Notes: generated by a model from the letters alone, not told the origin. A stretch of DNA of 64,000 nt from Halolamina litorea (GCF_026616205.1 NZ_JANHGR010000001.1:1488001-1552000); one strand, 5' to 3'; positions 25,765 to 35,549 are shown, counted from the first letter of the stretch. A program made the numbers and translations.

Positions 25765-25976
25765 GAGTCAGCTTTCACCTCCGTTAATCGGTGAGCATCG
25801 TTGCATATTCGGGTATCGTAGCGCATACTCAATCTACGTTGTACGTTAACAAGAATATGTCGTCTTCCTTACTGTATTGTGAGGCCACTACTGCCCGTAT
25901 ATTCGATTAGGCCTTAACAAGCCAAATCCGAGAAGGAAGAGACCAAATAGGTCTGTTTGCGGGTGTGTAACCCCCC

Positions 25977-27857
25977 TCAGCTATCGTGCCGAGTCAAACA
26001 GACAGGTAGACCTACGAGCTCGACAGGCCGCACGTCAGGCTGTTTCACCACCATCTGCCCCTTGTTGAACTGGGTAACGGATTCTTGGAACTCCTTTGGA
26101 ACGTACACGTCGTGGCTCTCGACCACGTCCCGTTCCAAGCCGAGATAGATTCGCGTGTTCATCTGCTTGCGAATCTCGCCGTTGATGTCCTGTGGCGTCT
26201 GCGTGATGATGTAGAGGCCGAATTTGTCTTTCCGACCTCGCTTCGCGGCCTGTTGGAAGTTGGAGACGAGGTAGCGTTCCCGCGGGTCACTTGCCTCCGA
26301 GATGTATTCGTGTGCCTCGTCCAGCGCCAGCAGCATCGGCGTTCCCTTGATGTGGGGGTAATCGACGTTGCTGCCGATTTTGTTCTGGACGATGTGTGCG
26401 AGCAGGCAGGACACGACGATTCGGTCCGTACTCCCGCGGAGATGGTCCGTCGGTATGACGGTAACCTGCCCCGGGGCGAACATCTGCTGAGTGAGGTCTG
26501 TCAGGCTGTCCGTCCCGTGGTCGAAGATTCGGTTGTACTCGTACTGGTCGACGATGCGCTCCCGGGCGGCAATCAAGACGCTCTCGTTCTGAGTGATGGG
26601 GGAACTGTCGGCGTCGGCGAGCAGCCTTTCGGCATACTGTGAGAACTCTCGGTAGGTTGGCTGAGGGTTTCCGTAGCTCGACTGGGGGTCGTTGCACTCT
26701 CGGAAGTACCGAGAGATGGTCTGGTTGATTGCTGACCGCGTTCGCTCCGGAGGTTCAGACGAGTAGAGGAGCTGGCGATTCGTTCGGACAATTTCGAACG
26801 GGATACCGAACGACCGAGCGTTGTTGTGCGTGATATTCGTGTCCTCAATCTGGGGCACGAAGACCTCGAAGTCGACATCAGGGTCCGGCTGAATACCTCC
26901 GTGGCGAATGTTCTGCGCGTCGAGGTCTTCTCGGAAATCGACCGTGTACCCGTCGTCTTCCGGGTCGTCACCCATCTCAACATACTCCCCTTCTGGGTCG
27001 ATGATGGTGGTGTTGAGCCCGCGGACTCGTTCGTCCTGCACGTCGACGTTCTCCTCTTCTCGCTCCTCCGGTGGGACCTCGATAGTGTACTGCTTCTCGG
27101 TCGCTAGCTGCCGAAGGATGTTCTTCGAGGCGTGAGTCTTGCCCGACCCGGTACTCCCTGCGACCTGCGCGTGGCGGAAGATAGCGGGCTCGCCGAGGTC
27201 TTCGTTGCCGTCCGTGGCGTTCGGGTTGAACAGGTAGTAGGGAAGCGGTGACTCCTCACTCGGAATCCGGTCGCCGCTAACAGCCATGTGGCCGAGGAAC
27301 GCTCCCTCGTGCGGGATACGGAGTGCTGTTCGGAGGAACTCCTCGTCCTCGACAAGATACACGTCACACCCGGGTTTGGGGGGTTTGTCGACGGTCACCT
27401 GCTCGAACGACGCATCGTCGTCTTCCGGGTCGAAGGTCACCGTGCTAATCGGCTCGATTTGGGCGACGTAGGAGAATGACTGCTCGCCCGGTTCGTGCCG
27501 ATACCCACCGTCCTGTTTGTCGGTGATGTTCGCGACTGTCGCGTACTCCAGTCGATTGATGACGCCGACGAGCATCGAGGTCGGGTAGTCAGCCTCCTGT
27601 TCCTCACTCACGGGGTACGGGATTCGCAGATAGTTCCCGAGACGAACATCGTCACGGAAGTTGGAGTCGATGAACGCCCGGATGTAGGAGTCCTCCCTGT
27701 CGACGACAATTGGCTCGTCCTGCGCGGTGATGTGGCCTACACGGTGACCGTCATAGTCACCGAATGGTGCAGGAATCGTCCATGCGTCCGTCTCGTTCTG
27801 TTCGTCCTGTCCTCCATCGCGTTCCTGCCGGACTTCGTCGAGGATATCGTCGGTCAT
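25977..27857 (-). CDS. herA: HerA-family DNA-translocating ATPase
   Basis: 626 residues. Residues about 1-160 give the HAS-barrel region. Walker A is AGSTGSGKTHAS near 233-244, and Walker B is LLALDEAHEY near 513-522. The following IITQTPQDINGEIRKQMNTR is the conserved HerA segment with the arginine finger. HerA hexamers pump DNA and pair with the NurA nuclease to resect DNA ends together with Mre11-Rad50. The gene is the last of the four-gene operon, 75 bases after nurA. The chromosome of a haloarchaeon would normally have its own copy elsewhere, so this may be an accessory paralogue with a defence or element-maintenance role. Confidence 0.92.
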   Translation of the reverse strand: MTDDILDEVRQERDGGQDEQNETDAWTIPAPFGDYDGHRVGHITAQDEPIVVDREDSYIRAFIDSNFRDDVRLGNYLRIPYPVSEEQEADYPTSMLVGVINRLEYATVANITDKQDGGYRHEPGEQSFSYVAQIEPISTVTFDPEDDDASFEQVTVDKPPKPGCDVYLVEDEEFLRTALRIPHEGAFLGHMAVSGDRIPSEESPLPYYLFNPNATDGNEDLGEPAIFRHAQVAGSTGSGKTHASKNILRQLATEKQYTIEVPPEEREEENVDVQDERVRGLNTTIIDPEGEYVEMGDDPEDDGYTVDFREDLDAQNIRHGGIQPDPDVDFEVFVPQIEDTNITHNNARSFGIPFEIVRTNRQLLYSSEPPERTRSAINQTISRYFRECNDPQSSYGNPQPTYREFSQYAERLLADADSSPITQNESVLIAARERIVDQYEYNRIFDHGTDSLTDLTQQMFAPGQVTVIPTDHLRGSTDRIVVSCLLAHIVQNKIGSNVDYPHIKGTPMLLALDEAHEYISEASDPRERYLVSNFQQAAKRGRKDKFGLYIITQTPQDINGEIRKQMNTRIYLGLERDVVESHDVYVPKEFQESVTQFNKGQMVVKQPDVRPVELVGLPVCLTRHDS

Positions 27858-27932
27858 GTGTTGAGTGTCGAGGTCGTCTGTGAGTGGTGGTCGGGGTCGG
27901 TTCGCTGCTTGTTCGAAGGGTGGGTAGCCACG

Positions 27933-29234
27933 CTAGTCCTCCATATCTCGGAACCCCCGCTTCTCGTTGTAGTCCTCTATCGCCCGGACGGACCCGATGA
28001 CTTGGCGGAGCTTGTTTCGGTCTACGCGAGTGATTCGGGCCATCTCGTCGGCATGAGTGATTGCCCGGGGTTCATTCTGCTGCTGGGCGAGCTCGACGAG
28101 GACCTTTCGCTGAATCTGGTCGCGTCGGTCAGCGTCGTCGACCAGTAAGTACGGAACTTCAATTCGCATCACGTTGTCTGTCATCGGCGTCCGCACGTAG
28201 AAGAACACGCGCTGGTACTCGCTGGCGTCACCGTGTTCGAGGTCGACATCGAACGACTCGAACGGAACTACGGGGTTGCTGCGGACGGTCTGTTTGGTCT
28301 GGCGCAGCCACGGAGTGTAGCTGATGATTGACCCGCGGTCACCGTGCTTGTCCTCCATAGTGAACAGGGCGTCGTCGAACAGTTGGTGGTCGTTCGTCCA
28401 CGGGAGCGGAACGGACACGTCGACATCCGCGTCCTCTATCTTCGTTTCCAGCGCGTCGAGAGCGACTGCCGAGCCACTAGTTTTCGTGATGCCCACGACG
28501 GGCAGGTCGCGTCGGTGCATCGTCTCGACGGTATTGACGTAGTTCTGGAGAATGTCCGAGACCATCTCGGGCCAAATCTCGGTCATCCGTCGCGGTCCTT
28601 CGCCGACCTGCTCGAAGAGCATCCAGCCGAACGCGGGGTTCGGGTATATCGGACCGTCGATGAACAGCGGACCGTCGATTTCGCCCGCCATCTCGTACGC
28701 GTGCCGCCCTTCCGCGTACGTGCGCGAGACACCCACGACGTACTCCTCTAGCCGGCTCGTTCGCTCACACTGGGGAAACTGGAAGACGTGAGCCTCGATT
28801 CCGTCCGGTGTGTCGAACGCTGAGTCGTCAATATCGCCCAGCGAGAACTCGTCTTCGTTCAGGTGAGCGACGAGCGTCGTCGTCGCTCGGTTGGCGAGCC
28901 CAGCGTGTTCCGAGTCACCCGAGACACCGAGCTTGGCCACGCTGGCACCAGCCAGTAGACCGTTGCTGAACTGCAGCGAGCGAGTGGTCGAGCCGTCGAT
29001 ACCGTAGGAAACGGGCCACGGGTCGTCCCACTCGTACACGTCGGCGGTCGGTTCGTGGATGACCCCGAACTCCTCGTCGTCTGGAAGTAGTGGTTCGATG
29101 TATCCTCCCGGGAGACCAAAGTAGCTCAAGGCTTCTTCCGCCGTTATTCGGGACTCTTCTTCGAACTCGCTGACCGCGTGGTTGAGTTCGGTGAACATCC
29201 CTTCGAGGGCGGCGTAAGCCCCGAGGTCAGTCAT
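27933..29234 (-). CDS. nurA: NurA-family nuclease
   Basis: 433 residues. SYGIDGSTTRS carries the first catalytic aspartate (D80) of the RNase-H-like NurA fold. Further signature segments are PLFIDGPIYPNP near 190 and LPVVGITKTSGS near 245-256, which supply strand and metal-ligand positions. NurA is a 5'-3' exonuclease and endonuclease working inside a ring with HerA. It starts 39 bases after rad50 and is followed by herA. The assignment is strong from both motif and operon context. Confidence 0.88.
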   Translation of the reverse strand: MTDLGAYAALEGMFTELNHAVSEFEEESRITAEEALSYFGLPGGYIEPLLPDDEEFGVIHEPTADVYEWDDPWPVSYGIDGSTTRSLQFSNGLLAGASVAKLGVSGDSEHAGLANRATTTLVAHLNEDEFSLGDIDDSAFDTPDGIEAHVFQFPQCERTSRLEEYVVGVSRTYAEGRHAYEMAGEIDGPLFIDGPIYPNPAFGWMLFEQVGEGPRRMTEIWPEMVSDILQNYVNTVETMHRRDLPVVGITKTSGSAVALDALETKIEDADVDVSVPLPWTNDHQLFDDALFTMEDKHGDRGSIISYTPWLRQTKQTVRSNPVVPFESFDVDLEHGDASEYQRVFFYVRTPMTDNVMRIEVPYLLVDDADRRDQIQRKVLVELAQQQNEPRAITHADEMARITRVDRNKLRQVIGSVRAIEDYNEKRGFRDMED

Positions 29235-29273
29235 CGACGACCACCTCGGAGTAGTGCTGTCTGGCCCCTCACG

Positions 29274-32009
29274 TCAGACCACCTGTTCCGCTTCATCAGG
29301 TCGGATGATTTTGCTCGTCTCCGTCGACGGGTTCTTCGCGACCTGAATCGCCCTGTCGCTGTTCTCGATGAGGTGTTCATCGTGGCTCACCACGAGGACC
29401 TGCGGAACGTCCCACTCGCTGATGGTGTCAATCATGGTCTGGAGTTCGCCGACGTGGTCTTCGTCGAGGAACGTCGTTGGCTCGTCAAGGATGAACGGCG
29501 GGAGCGCTGCACCGGCCACACCTTCGCGTTCGGCGATGATGCGATAGACGCCTGCGCGGAGGGCGAGGTTGAGGATTGTCGACTCTCCCCCGCTGGAGAG
29601 CTCTGGTTCGAGAAGTTCGTTATCCGAGGTCACGAGATGGATGTTGTACTTCTTGTCAATCCGAACCCCGCGGTACGACTGGCTCTGGTAGAGTTCGGAG
29701 AACATCTCGTTGGTGTACTTGTTGAGCTTCGCAAGGTTGCGTTTGCGAAGCTTGCCTCGAACCGTCTTGTAGGCCTCCTGCAACTGCTCGGCCTCTTCGA
29801 CGTGTTCTGCGGCCCACGTGACCTGTTCGTCGAGCATTGCCTTGCGTTCCTTCTCCTCTCGTACCTGTTCCTTGGTCTGGCGATGCTCGACGATTTCTCC
29901 CTTCACGTCTTCGAGCCGCTCTTCAGCATCGGCTTTGTCGGACTCGTACTCATCGATGTATCCCTCGATTTCCGAAATCTCTTCCCGGAGTTCCTCCCCA
30001 TCGAGGTCACCGAGTTCGTCTTCGAGCTCTTCTTTGTCTTCTTCGAGTTCATCCACCCGCTCCTCCGCCTGTTCAAGGAGCTTTGAGAGGTTCCCGATGT
30101 TCTCGTCGCACTGCTGGATATCATCACGGAGCTCCGAGACTTCCTCGAACCACTCAACTACCGTCTCTACCGCTGCTTCCTTCTCTTCTGCCTCATCGAC
30201 GTGCTCCTCGGCTTCGCGGAGCCGCTCTTTCGCGTCACGAAGTTCGCTCTCTTTCTCCTCGCGTTCTGCCTTGTGCTTCGCGAGGTCCTCGCTGAGTGAT
30301 TGAAGCTCTTCCTGCGCATCTTCGATATCCGCTTCAGCCTCTGCTACTGCGGATTCGCCGTCTTCTACCGCTTGCCGAGCATCATCGAGGTCGTTGTCTC
30401 TGAGTTCTCGTGCATCGTTGACTTTGGTTTCCAATTCCTCTAGAGAATCCTTTGTGGCGTCGAGTTCGGCAAGTTCGTCCTTCGCATCCTGCAGTTCGCT
30501 GCGGTGCTCTTCAGCTACGGATTCGGCATCGATGTCGTGTGCTTCCTCGTTGGCCTTGCACACGGGACAGCGACCAGATACAGTGAGTTGGTCTACCTGC
30601 TCTTCCAGCGTCTCAAGTTCCCCGATGGTCTGACGTACCTCTTCGCGCCGGTTACTCAGTTCCTCACGTTTCCCCGGTATACGGTCTTCCGCCACCGTAT
30701 CGAGAGATTCGTCCGAAGGAATGTCGAGCTCTGACGCGAGTTCACCGATAGTCGCGCGCATCTCAGCCAGTTCGGCTTCGAGCTCGTCGACACGCTCCTC
30801 GGCTTCCTCGCGTTCCTCTTCGGCGTTCTCCTTCTCGTTCTGGCCCTTATTGATGGCTGACCAGCTTTCGCGAATTTCTCCGACGGTGCTTTCGATGTCC
30901 CGTTCGAGATGGTCGAGGTCGTTCTCAATATTGGATATCTCTCCCTGTTCAATCGACTGGACGGTAGAACGGGCATCCTCTGCCTCCTCACGAGCCTGCT
31001 GGAGTTGTTCTTCCGCAGACTCGTGGTCGGATAGGTCGATATCATCGACGACCTCGACGCTCCGGGCATCGACGAGTGACCCCTCCGCTTCGTCGAGTTT
31101 CGATTCTAACTCGGACCTCGTCGATTTCTCCTCAGTAAGGTCTCCCTCGTACTCGTCACGGTCGTCACGCGCTTGGCCGAGTTTTTTCTCTACTTCGTCG
31201 ATTTCGCCTTCGAGTTCCTCGATACGCTCCAGTTTTTCTTCGTTATCCTCCTTCCTATCCTCTAGGCGTTCGAGCGTATCTTCGAGGTCCGCGATTTCGT
31301 CCTCCCGCTCGGACTCCTCCTCTTGCAGGTCTCCGATTTGTTCTTCGAGGTCATCGATGGCAGGGAGGTCGTCCAAGCGGTTCTGCGTCTCTTCTCTCCG
31401 AGACTTTGCGTGCCTCTTCGCCCGACCGTATTCGAGTCGAACGTCATCGGCTCTCTCGATGAGTTCGTCCATCCGGTCGAGGCCGAGCAGCCCATCGAGG
31501 ATTCCTCGACGGGTCTCTGTATCGGCATGGATGAGGCGTGTAATGTCCCCTTGCTGGACGTAGACCGAGTTGACGAAGGAGATAGCATCCATCCCGACAA
31601 TCTCCTGAATATCGCTCTGGACTGCCCTAAACCCAGAGATTGTCTCTTCCATTGCTGGAGAGGAGAGCTTCGGATAGCCACTTTTCGTCTTCGCGCCATC
31701 AACCTCTCCGTCATCGTCGTACGTCTTTTCGATGACCCACTCGACGGTGTACTCCTCACCGCCGACGACGAACGTGAGCTCGATACGGCCAGAATCTTCC
31801 TGCTTACGGACGAGTTCATCGAGGTTGAACTCACTATTCACCTTCTTCTTGGTTATGTTCGTCTGGAAAAGGCCGCCGAACAGGCCCTGCAGGATGGTTG
31901 ACTTTCCCGCCCCATTGGGTCCAAAGATGAGGTTCTCCCCATCCGAGAATTCGACTGTTTCGTCGTCGTAACTCCGTATGTCTTCCAGCGTGAGTGACTT
32001 GAAGTGCAT
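29274..32009 (-). CDS. Rad50-family SMC-type ATPase
   Basis: 911 residues. Walker A GPNGAGKST (30-38) follows the N-terminal strand (KSLTLEDIRSY). Long Glu/Arg-rich coiled coils run about 180-480 and 490-760. The zinc hook CPVCKA sits near residue 483, between the coils. The ABC signature LSSGGEST near 800 and Walker B FILDEPTTFLD near 838 complete the head. This is a full-length Rad50, which with Mre11 tethers and processes DNA ends. Its start directly abuts the mre11 stop (no gap). It differs enough from a generic chromosomal locus by being linked to herA-nurA in an accessory region. Confidence 0.92.
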   Translation of the reverse strand: MHFKSLTLEDIRSYDDETVEFSDGENLIFGPNGAGKSTILQGLFGGLFQTNITKKKVNSEFNLDELVRKQEDSGRIELTFVVGGEEYTVEWVIEKTYDDDGEVDGAKTKSGYPKLSSPAMEETISGFRAVQSDIQEIVGMDAISFVNSVYVQQGDITRLIHADTETRRGILDGLLGLDRMDELIERADDVRLEYGRAKRHAKSRREETQNRLDDLPAIDDLEEQIGDLQEEESEREDEIADLEDTLERLEDRKEDNEEKLERIEELEGEIDEVEKKLGQARDDRDEYEGDLTEEKSTRSELESKLDEAEGSLVDARSVEVVDDIDLSDHESAEEQLQQAREEAEDARSTVQSIEQGEISNIENDLDHLERDIESTVGEIRESWSAINKGQNEKENAEEEREEAEERVDELEAELAEMRATIGELASELDIPSDESLDTVAEDRIPGKREELSNRREEVRQTIGELETLEEQVDQLTVSGRCPVCKANEEAHDIDAESVAEEHRSELQDAKDELAELDATKDSLEELETKVNDARELRDNDLDDARQAVEDGESAVAEAEADIEDAQEELQSLSEDLAKHKAEREEKESELRDAKERLREAEEHVDEAEEKEAAVETVVEWFEEVSELRDDIQQCDENIGNLSKLLEQAEERVDELEEDKEELEDELGDLDGEELREEISEIEGYIDEYESDKADAEERLEDVKGEIVEHRQTKEQVREEKERKAMLDEQVTWAAEHVEEAEQLQEAYKTVRGKLRKRNLAKLNKYTNEMFSELYQSQSYRGVRIDKKYNIHLVTSDNELLEPELSSGGESTILNLALRAGVYRIIAEREGVAGAALPPFILDEPTTFLDEDHVGELQTMIDTISEWDVPQVLVVSHDEHLIENSDRAIQVAKNPSTETSKIIRPDEAEQVV

Positions 32010-33209
32010 CTATCGTTCCTCCAGCGTAGCTTCCCCGAACTCCTCTTCCTGTGCCGCACGGATTCGATGGTTCATCTCGGTTCGGATGTCGCCGTCGTCG
32101 ACGGATTCGTCGCGGACGAGGTCTTCCGCTTCAGTAGAGATTGAAGAGAGGGAGAGCTCCGAAAGTTCGTCGTCAATCATCTGGTCGATGTCGTCGATGT
32201 CCCCCTCGTCAAACTCGAAGTCGAACTCGGCATCGACCTGCCGCCTGTCGTCGACGTGCGGGACGGACACGTCTCTTTGGGAGAGTAGATTGTACACGTC
32301 GTTGGTCGTGACCGGAACGTCGACGCCACGGAGACGGACGACGATGACCTTCTCAGCGATGTCCTCCCCACCTGCCTCCTCGTTGATTCGGCGCTCAACG
32401 TGGTCGATTCCGTGCCCCTCCTCGAACTCCACGTTCACGACGAGGAAGTCTCTGGGGACGTTGTCTCGGCCTGCACTCTCTATCGTTCGCGTTCGGAGTT
32501 GGATGTCCTCATCCGCTATTTCCAGCACGTAGACACAGGGGTCGGTGCTTTCGGAGACCTTCGTCCGCTCGGTTGCCCCGGGATAGAACGCTTTCACACC
32601 GTTCACCTCGGTGTTGCAGGTCGAATGGTAGTCACCCAACGCTAGCCCGTCTGGCAGGAAGTTCAGGCGGTCGAGAAATTCATCGAGATGGTAGGGCTGT
32701 CCCCTGTGAGGGGGAACCAACGGTTCGAACAGCTCGTGCATGCAGAGGAGGTTTACCGCGTCTTCGTCGGCTCGCTCTTCTAGAGTGAAGTCGTAATTAT
32801 CCCACTGCGGGTTACGAACCGCGTCGAACCCGAACACGTTGACAGGGTTGTCCCCCTCCGCTTCGGAGACTCGGGTTGGGGACGGCGAGAGACGCTCCGT
32901 GTTCCCGAACCGTTTGACGATATCCATCCACTGCTCGTCCCGCTTGCGCTCGTGATTCCCCACGATGGCGAGAAACGGGATGTCCTCAGAGTCCAAGCGC
33001 GAGACAGCGTCGAGACAGCGATTTACCGTTGGAACATTCGGAGAGGGGTCGTCGAAGAGGTCGCCAGTATGAACGACGGCTTCCACTTCTTCGTCGATGG
33101 CGATATCCACGGCGGCGTCGAACGCGTCCGCGAAATCGGACCGCCTGACGTTGCTTCTGTACTGTCGCAGTCCGAGATGGGTGTCGCTGACGTGGAGTAT
33201 CTTGGTCAT
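32010..33209 (-). CDS. Mre11-family nuclease
   Basis: 399 residues. Calcineurin-like metal ligands in order: DTHLG (D9, H11), GDLFDD (D50), GNHERK (N85, H86), CMHELF (H158) and ALGDYHST. In the last motif canonical Mre11 has G-H-x-H; here D193 replaces the first His while H195 is kept. Asp can still bind a metal, so activity may be changed rather than lost. The C-terminal third is acidic and carries a capping-type region. It leads the operon; Rad50 begins at the next base after its stop. As a pair they would process DNA ends for HerA-NurA. Confidence 0.9.
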   Translation of the reverse strand: MTKILHVSDTHLGLRQYRSNVRRSDFADAFDAAVDIAIDEEVEAVVHTGDLFDDPSPNVPTVNRCLDAVSRLDSEDIPFLAIVGNHERKRDEQWMDIVKRFGNTERLSPSPTRVSEAEGDNPVNVFGFDAVRNPQWDNYDFTLEERADEDAVNLLCMHELFEPLVPPHRGQPYHLDEFLDRLNFLPDGLALGDYHSTCNTEVNGVKAFYPGATERTKVSESTDPCVYVLEIADEDIQLRTRTIESAGRDNVPRDFLVVNVEFEEGHGIDHVERRINEEAGGEDIAEKVIVVRLRGVDVPVTTNDVYNLLSQRDVSVPHVDDRRQVDAEFDFEFDEGDIDDIDQMIDDELSELSLSSISTEAEDLVRDESVDDGDIRTEMNHRIRAAQEEEFGEATLEER

Positions 33210-33327
33210 CTTTTCGTAGAAACCAGCACGGGATATTCTGGCATAAGTGTTGTTAAAGAGATAGTTGACTCACAATACCGTATTTTGGATGGGGAGCCGG
33301 AGCGGGGTTCTTTGAGTATCAGTTCCT

Positions 33328-33573
33328 TCAGTCGTTGACTGGCGAACCTTCCTTTCGATGGGTAACGTGGATGCCTCCATCGTCCGTTACGGTGAGGTCG
33401 TAGTGATGGTCTGGTTCGTTGGGGTCATCTGTGTATGCACAAATCCAGAGCCCATCGGAATTCATTCGCTCAATTCGGAAGTTACAGTCCTCGATGTACT
33501 GGTCAATGTCAGTATCTGGGGGGTGCTCGGTTACACGGTCCGTGTCTATATCAAGGTCATCGAAGTCGGTCAT
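33328..33573 (-). CDS. Small acidic hypothetical protein
   Basis: 81 residues from the ATG at 33573. Acidic start (TDFDDLDIDTDRVTEHPPDT), then CNFRIERMNSDGLWICAYTD and a strand pair (HYDLTVTDDGGIHVTHRKEG). This looks like a small beta-sheet domain. It lies 118 bases upstream of mre11 on the same strand and could be the first gene of that transcript. Function unknown. Confidence 0.55.
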   Translation of the reverse strand: MTDFDDLDIDTDRVTEHPPDTDIDQYIEDCNFRIERMNSDGLWICAYTDDPNEPDHHYDLTVTDDGGIHVTHRKEGSPVND

Positions 33574-33663
33574 GTTCAAGAAATGGGAATTTTCTGAATG
33601 ACTGTATTGAGGCTCTTTCTCTTCTTACCAAACTATACATCACCCGACGACAAGGATTAATAT

Positions 33664-34488
33664 ATGGACTTACCGGACCGCCCCGGTGATAGATGGCGGG
33701 ACTTGCGTCAGGATGTTATACACAATAACTCCATTAAGTGGGTTCAACAGGATGAGGTTTCCCCTCTACCCCCAAATCTCGACGCCTACACAGATGTACT
33801 ACCCGGCGTGCGAGTACATCACTCCAGTTGGGCTAACAAGGATGATATCGCAGTCTGGGAGCCCGGAAATACTAATCTATACTTGGTCACTCGATACGAA
33901 CTCGTAGAGAAATTACTCGAAAGCAAGAGTGAAATCCCACAGAGGGTCATTGCGGTCCTTATTCTGGCGGGCGGCGCCGTTGTTTTCAAAGTTCTACTTG
34001 ACCTTCTACAGGGACTGGCAGACAGTTCCACTAGCGAAACAACCTCGAAAACCGGAAGGCAATCTCAGCAGCGCCCAAACCCGAGGAATCGTCAGTATAA
34101 TATATTCATCAGTCACGCTTGGGACTACACCGCAGAGTATGAGAGAGTGGTCGAATTCCTTGATGGGTTTGAAGAATTAGAATGGCAGAACCATAGTGTC
34201 CCTCTCGCTGACCCTCTCGATGTCGTGAACGGAGCTCACCTCCGGTCACGGCTCAAAGACCAAATTCGAACTACATCAATTGTTCTCGTACTTGCCGGAA
34301 TGTATAGCGCTCATCGAAAGTGGATTCAAAACGAGATTGAGCTCGCTGAAGAATTCGATAAGCCGATTGTCGGCATCGAGCCTTATGGGTCGGAACAAAC
34401 GCCAAACGTGGTTGAGGATGTAGCAGACGAGATGGTCGGATGGCGGCGGAACTCGATAGTACGAGCGATTGTGGACAACGCAGAATAA
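33664..34488 (+). CDS. Membrane-anchored TIR protein (DUF1863/ThsB-like)
   Basis: 274 residues. The N-terminal part (1-93) is unrecognised and contains a compact domain (SIKWVQQDEVSPLPPN). One transmembrane helix lies at about 94-115 (VIAVLILAGGAVVFKVLLDL). A linker of Ser/Thr/Gln (118-142) leads to a TIR domain of the DUF1863 type at 145-274: NIFISHAWDY, then SVPLADP, IVLVLAGMYS, and the W-x3-E motif (W220, E224) holding the putative catalytic glutamate. The domain ends PIVGIEPYGS and DEMVGW. ThsB of Thoeris has this TIR type and makes a cyclic-ADP-ribose-like signal. Here the TIR would face one side of the membrane. Its stop is 3 bases from the 3' end of the convergent membrane-protein gene. 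Confidence 0.8.
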   Translation: MDLPDRPGDRWRDLRQDVIHNNSIKWVQQDEVSPLPPNLDAYTDVLPGVRVHHSSWANKDDIAVWEPGNTNLYLVTRYELVEKLLESKSEIPQRVIAVLILAGGAVVFKVLLDLLQGLADSSTSETTSKTGRQSQQRPNPRNRQYNIFISHAWDYTAEYERVVEFLDGFEELEWQNHSVPLADPLDVVNGAHLRSRLKDQIRTTSIVLVLAGMYSAHRKWIQNEIELAEEFDKPIVGIEPYGSEQTPNVVEDVADEMVGWRRNSIVRAIVDNAE

Positions 34489-34491
34489 CAG

Positions 34492-35103
34492 TCAGTTTCC
34501 CTCCCCCGTATAGTCCCAGTATTTTTGCGTGGGGCTTTTTCCTTTAATGACCAGCACAGCATACCCACTCCAGAGTAGAGATAGAGCGATTACCGCCGGC
34601 CAATAGAGGTTCAACCCTCCGATGAGGGAAAGTCCACCATATAGAATCAAAACTGCATAAAAGAACCCGAACACACGAGGCCACCACACTTCTACGGTTG
34701 TATGCTTGATATAAACCTCTGCTTCGGAACCTTGCTTAAGCCGGTCCCATTCCATACGAAATGGGTCATACGGTAGGTCTTCGGCTATTTCCCGTAGAAC
34801 ACGGTACTTCCCACTGTTCAACTGTTTATAAGAGAGGATGTGGAACACCCACAAGACGCAGAACGGTAGGCCTATCGCACCGATGAAGAATATCCCGATG
34901 GGGGTGATGAAGTCTAGCTTACTCCCAATCCCAGCTAGTCCAAGAAGAGCGATGAGCAGTCGCAGGTAGAATCGATTATTCTTGAGACGCCGGTTACTCA
35001 CCTGTTGGGTTGACTGCCCGTAGAACTTCCATTGTTCAAGAGCTGGATTTCCGTCGGCTTTCGAGCCTGATTCTCCGTCCCCGCTATCGCCGTCATCACT
35101 CAT
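34492..35103 (-). CDS. Membrane protein coupled to a TIR gene
   Basis: 203 residues. After a disordered acidic start (1-22) comes a short amphipathic segment (EQWKFYGQSTQQVSNRR). Four membrane helices follow in two pairs: about 45-60 (LRLLIALLGLAGI), 67-90 (PIGIFFIGAIGLPFCVLW), 147-165 and 168-185. Between the pairs lies a cytoplasmic helical stretch, KYRVLREIAEDLPYDPFRMEW, that I have seen in small membrane proteins next to DUF1863 TIR genes. It might act as a membrane effector, for example of SLATT type; that comparison is tentative. Its start overlaps the TIR gene stop by four bases. Confidence 0.65.
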   Translation of the reverse strand: MSDDGDSGDGESGSKADGNPALEQWKFYGQSTQQVSNRRLKNNRFYLRLLIALLGLAGIGSKLDFITPIGIFFIGAIGLPFCVLWVFHILSYKQLNSGKYRVLREIAEDLPYDPFRMEWDRLKQGSEAEVYIKHTTVEVWWPRVFGFFYAVLILYGGLSLIGGLNLYWPAVIALSLLWSGYAVLVIKGKSPTQKYWDYTGEGN

Positions 35104-35549
35104 GGTGACAATTCACGGATTGCTGAGACGATAGAATCAGTGTTCCACCCGACCATTTCATCCGCATGTCTTTCGACGTAATCAGAGGTATTGTCGCTCC
35201 CCCATGGCTCGACACCGATTATGGGCTTGTTCTCTTCTTCAGCGATTCGTACTTCGCGACCAATCCAGTCACTGTACGATGAATAAAGACCGGCAAGAAC
35301 GACTACAACGGATGACGGTTTTATTTGGCCCTCACGAATTTCCTCTTTCAATTCTTCTACTGAATTGGCATCAATCGCATCTTCTTCCGGAACACTATAA
35401 TTGCGATATTCGAAGTAATTCGCATCGTCAAGGAGTTCCTCCATTCGCTCGTATTCTTGGCTGTAATCCCACGAGTGGGAGATGAACAGACGGTACTCAC
35501 TCCGGTCGTTCGTGCCCAATGATATCGTCCTGTTACTACTAAAGGACAT
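35100..35549 (-). CDS. Soluble TIR protein (DUF1863/ThsB-like)
   Basis: About 149 residues from the ATG at 35549; an in-frame start at 35576 adds nine residues. Nearly the whole protein is a TIR domain: RLFISHSWDYSQEYER, YSVPEEDAID, VVVVLAGLYSS, DWIGREVRIAEE with the W-x3-E glutamate, PIIGVEPWGS and DEMVGWNTDSIV. It is clearly related to the TIR domain of the gene at 33664, sharing the same motifs in order. The four-base overlap with the following membrane-protein gene implies equal production. A TIR enzyme plus membrane partner fits a signal-synthase/effector pair. Confidence 0.8.
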   Translation of the reverse strand: MSFSSNRTISLGTNDRSEYRLFISHSWDYSQEYERMEELLDDANYFEYRNYSVPEEDAIDANSVEELKEEIREGQIKPSSVVVVLAGLYSSYSDWIGREVRIAEEENKPIIGVEPWGSDNTSDYVERHADEMVGWNTDSIVSAIRELSP

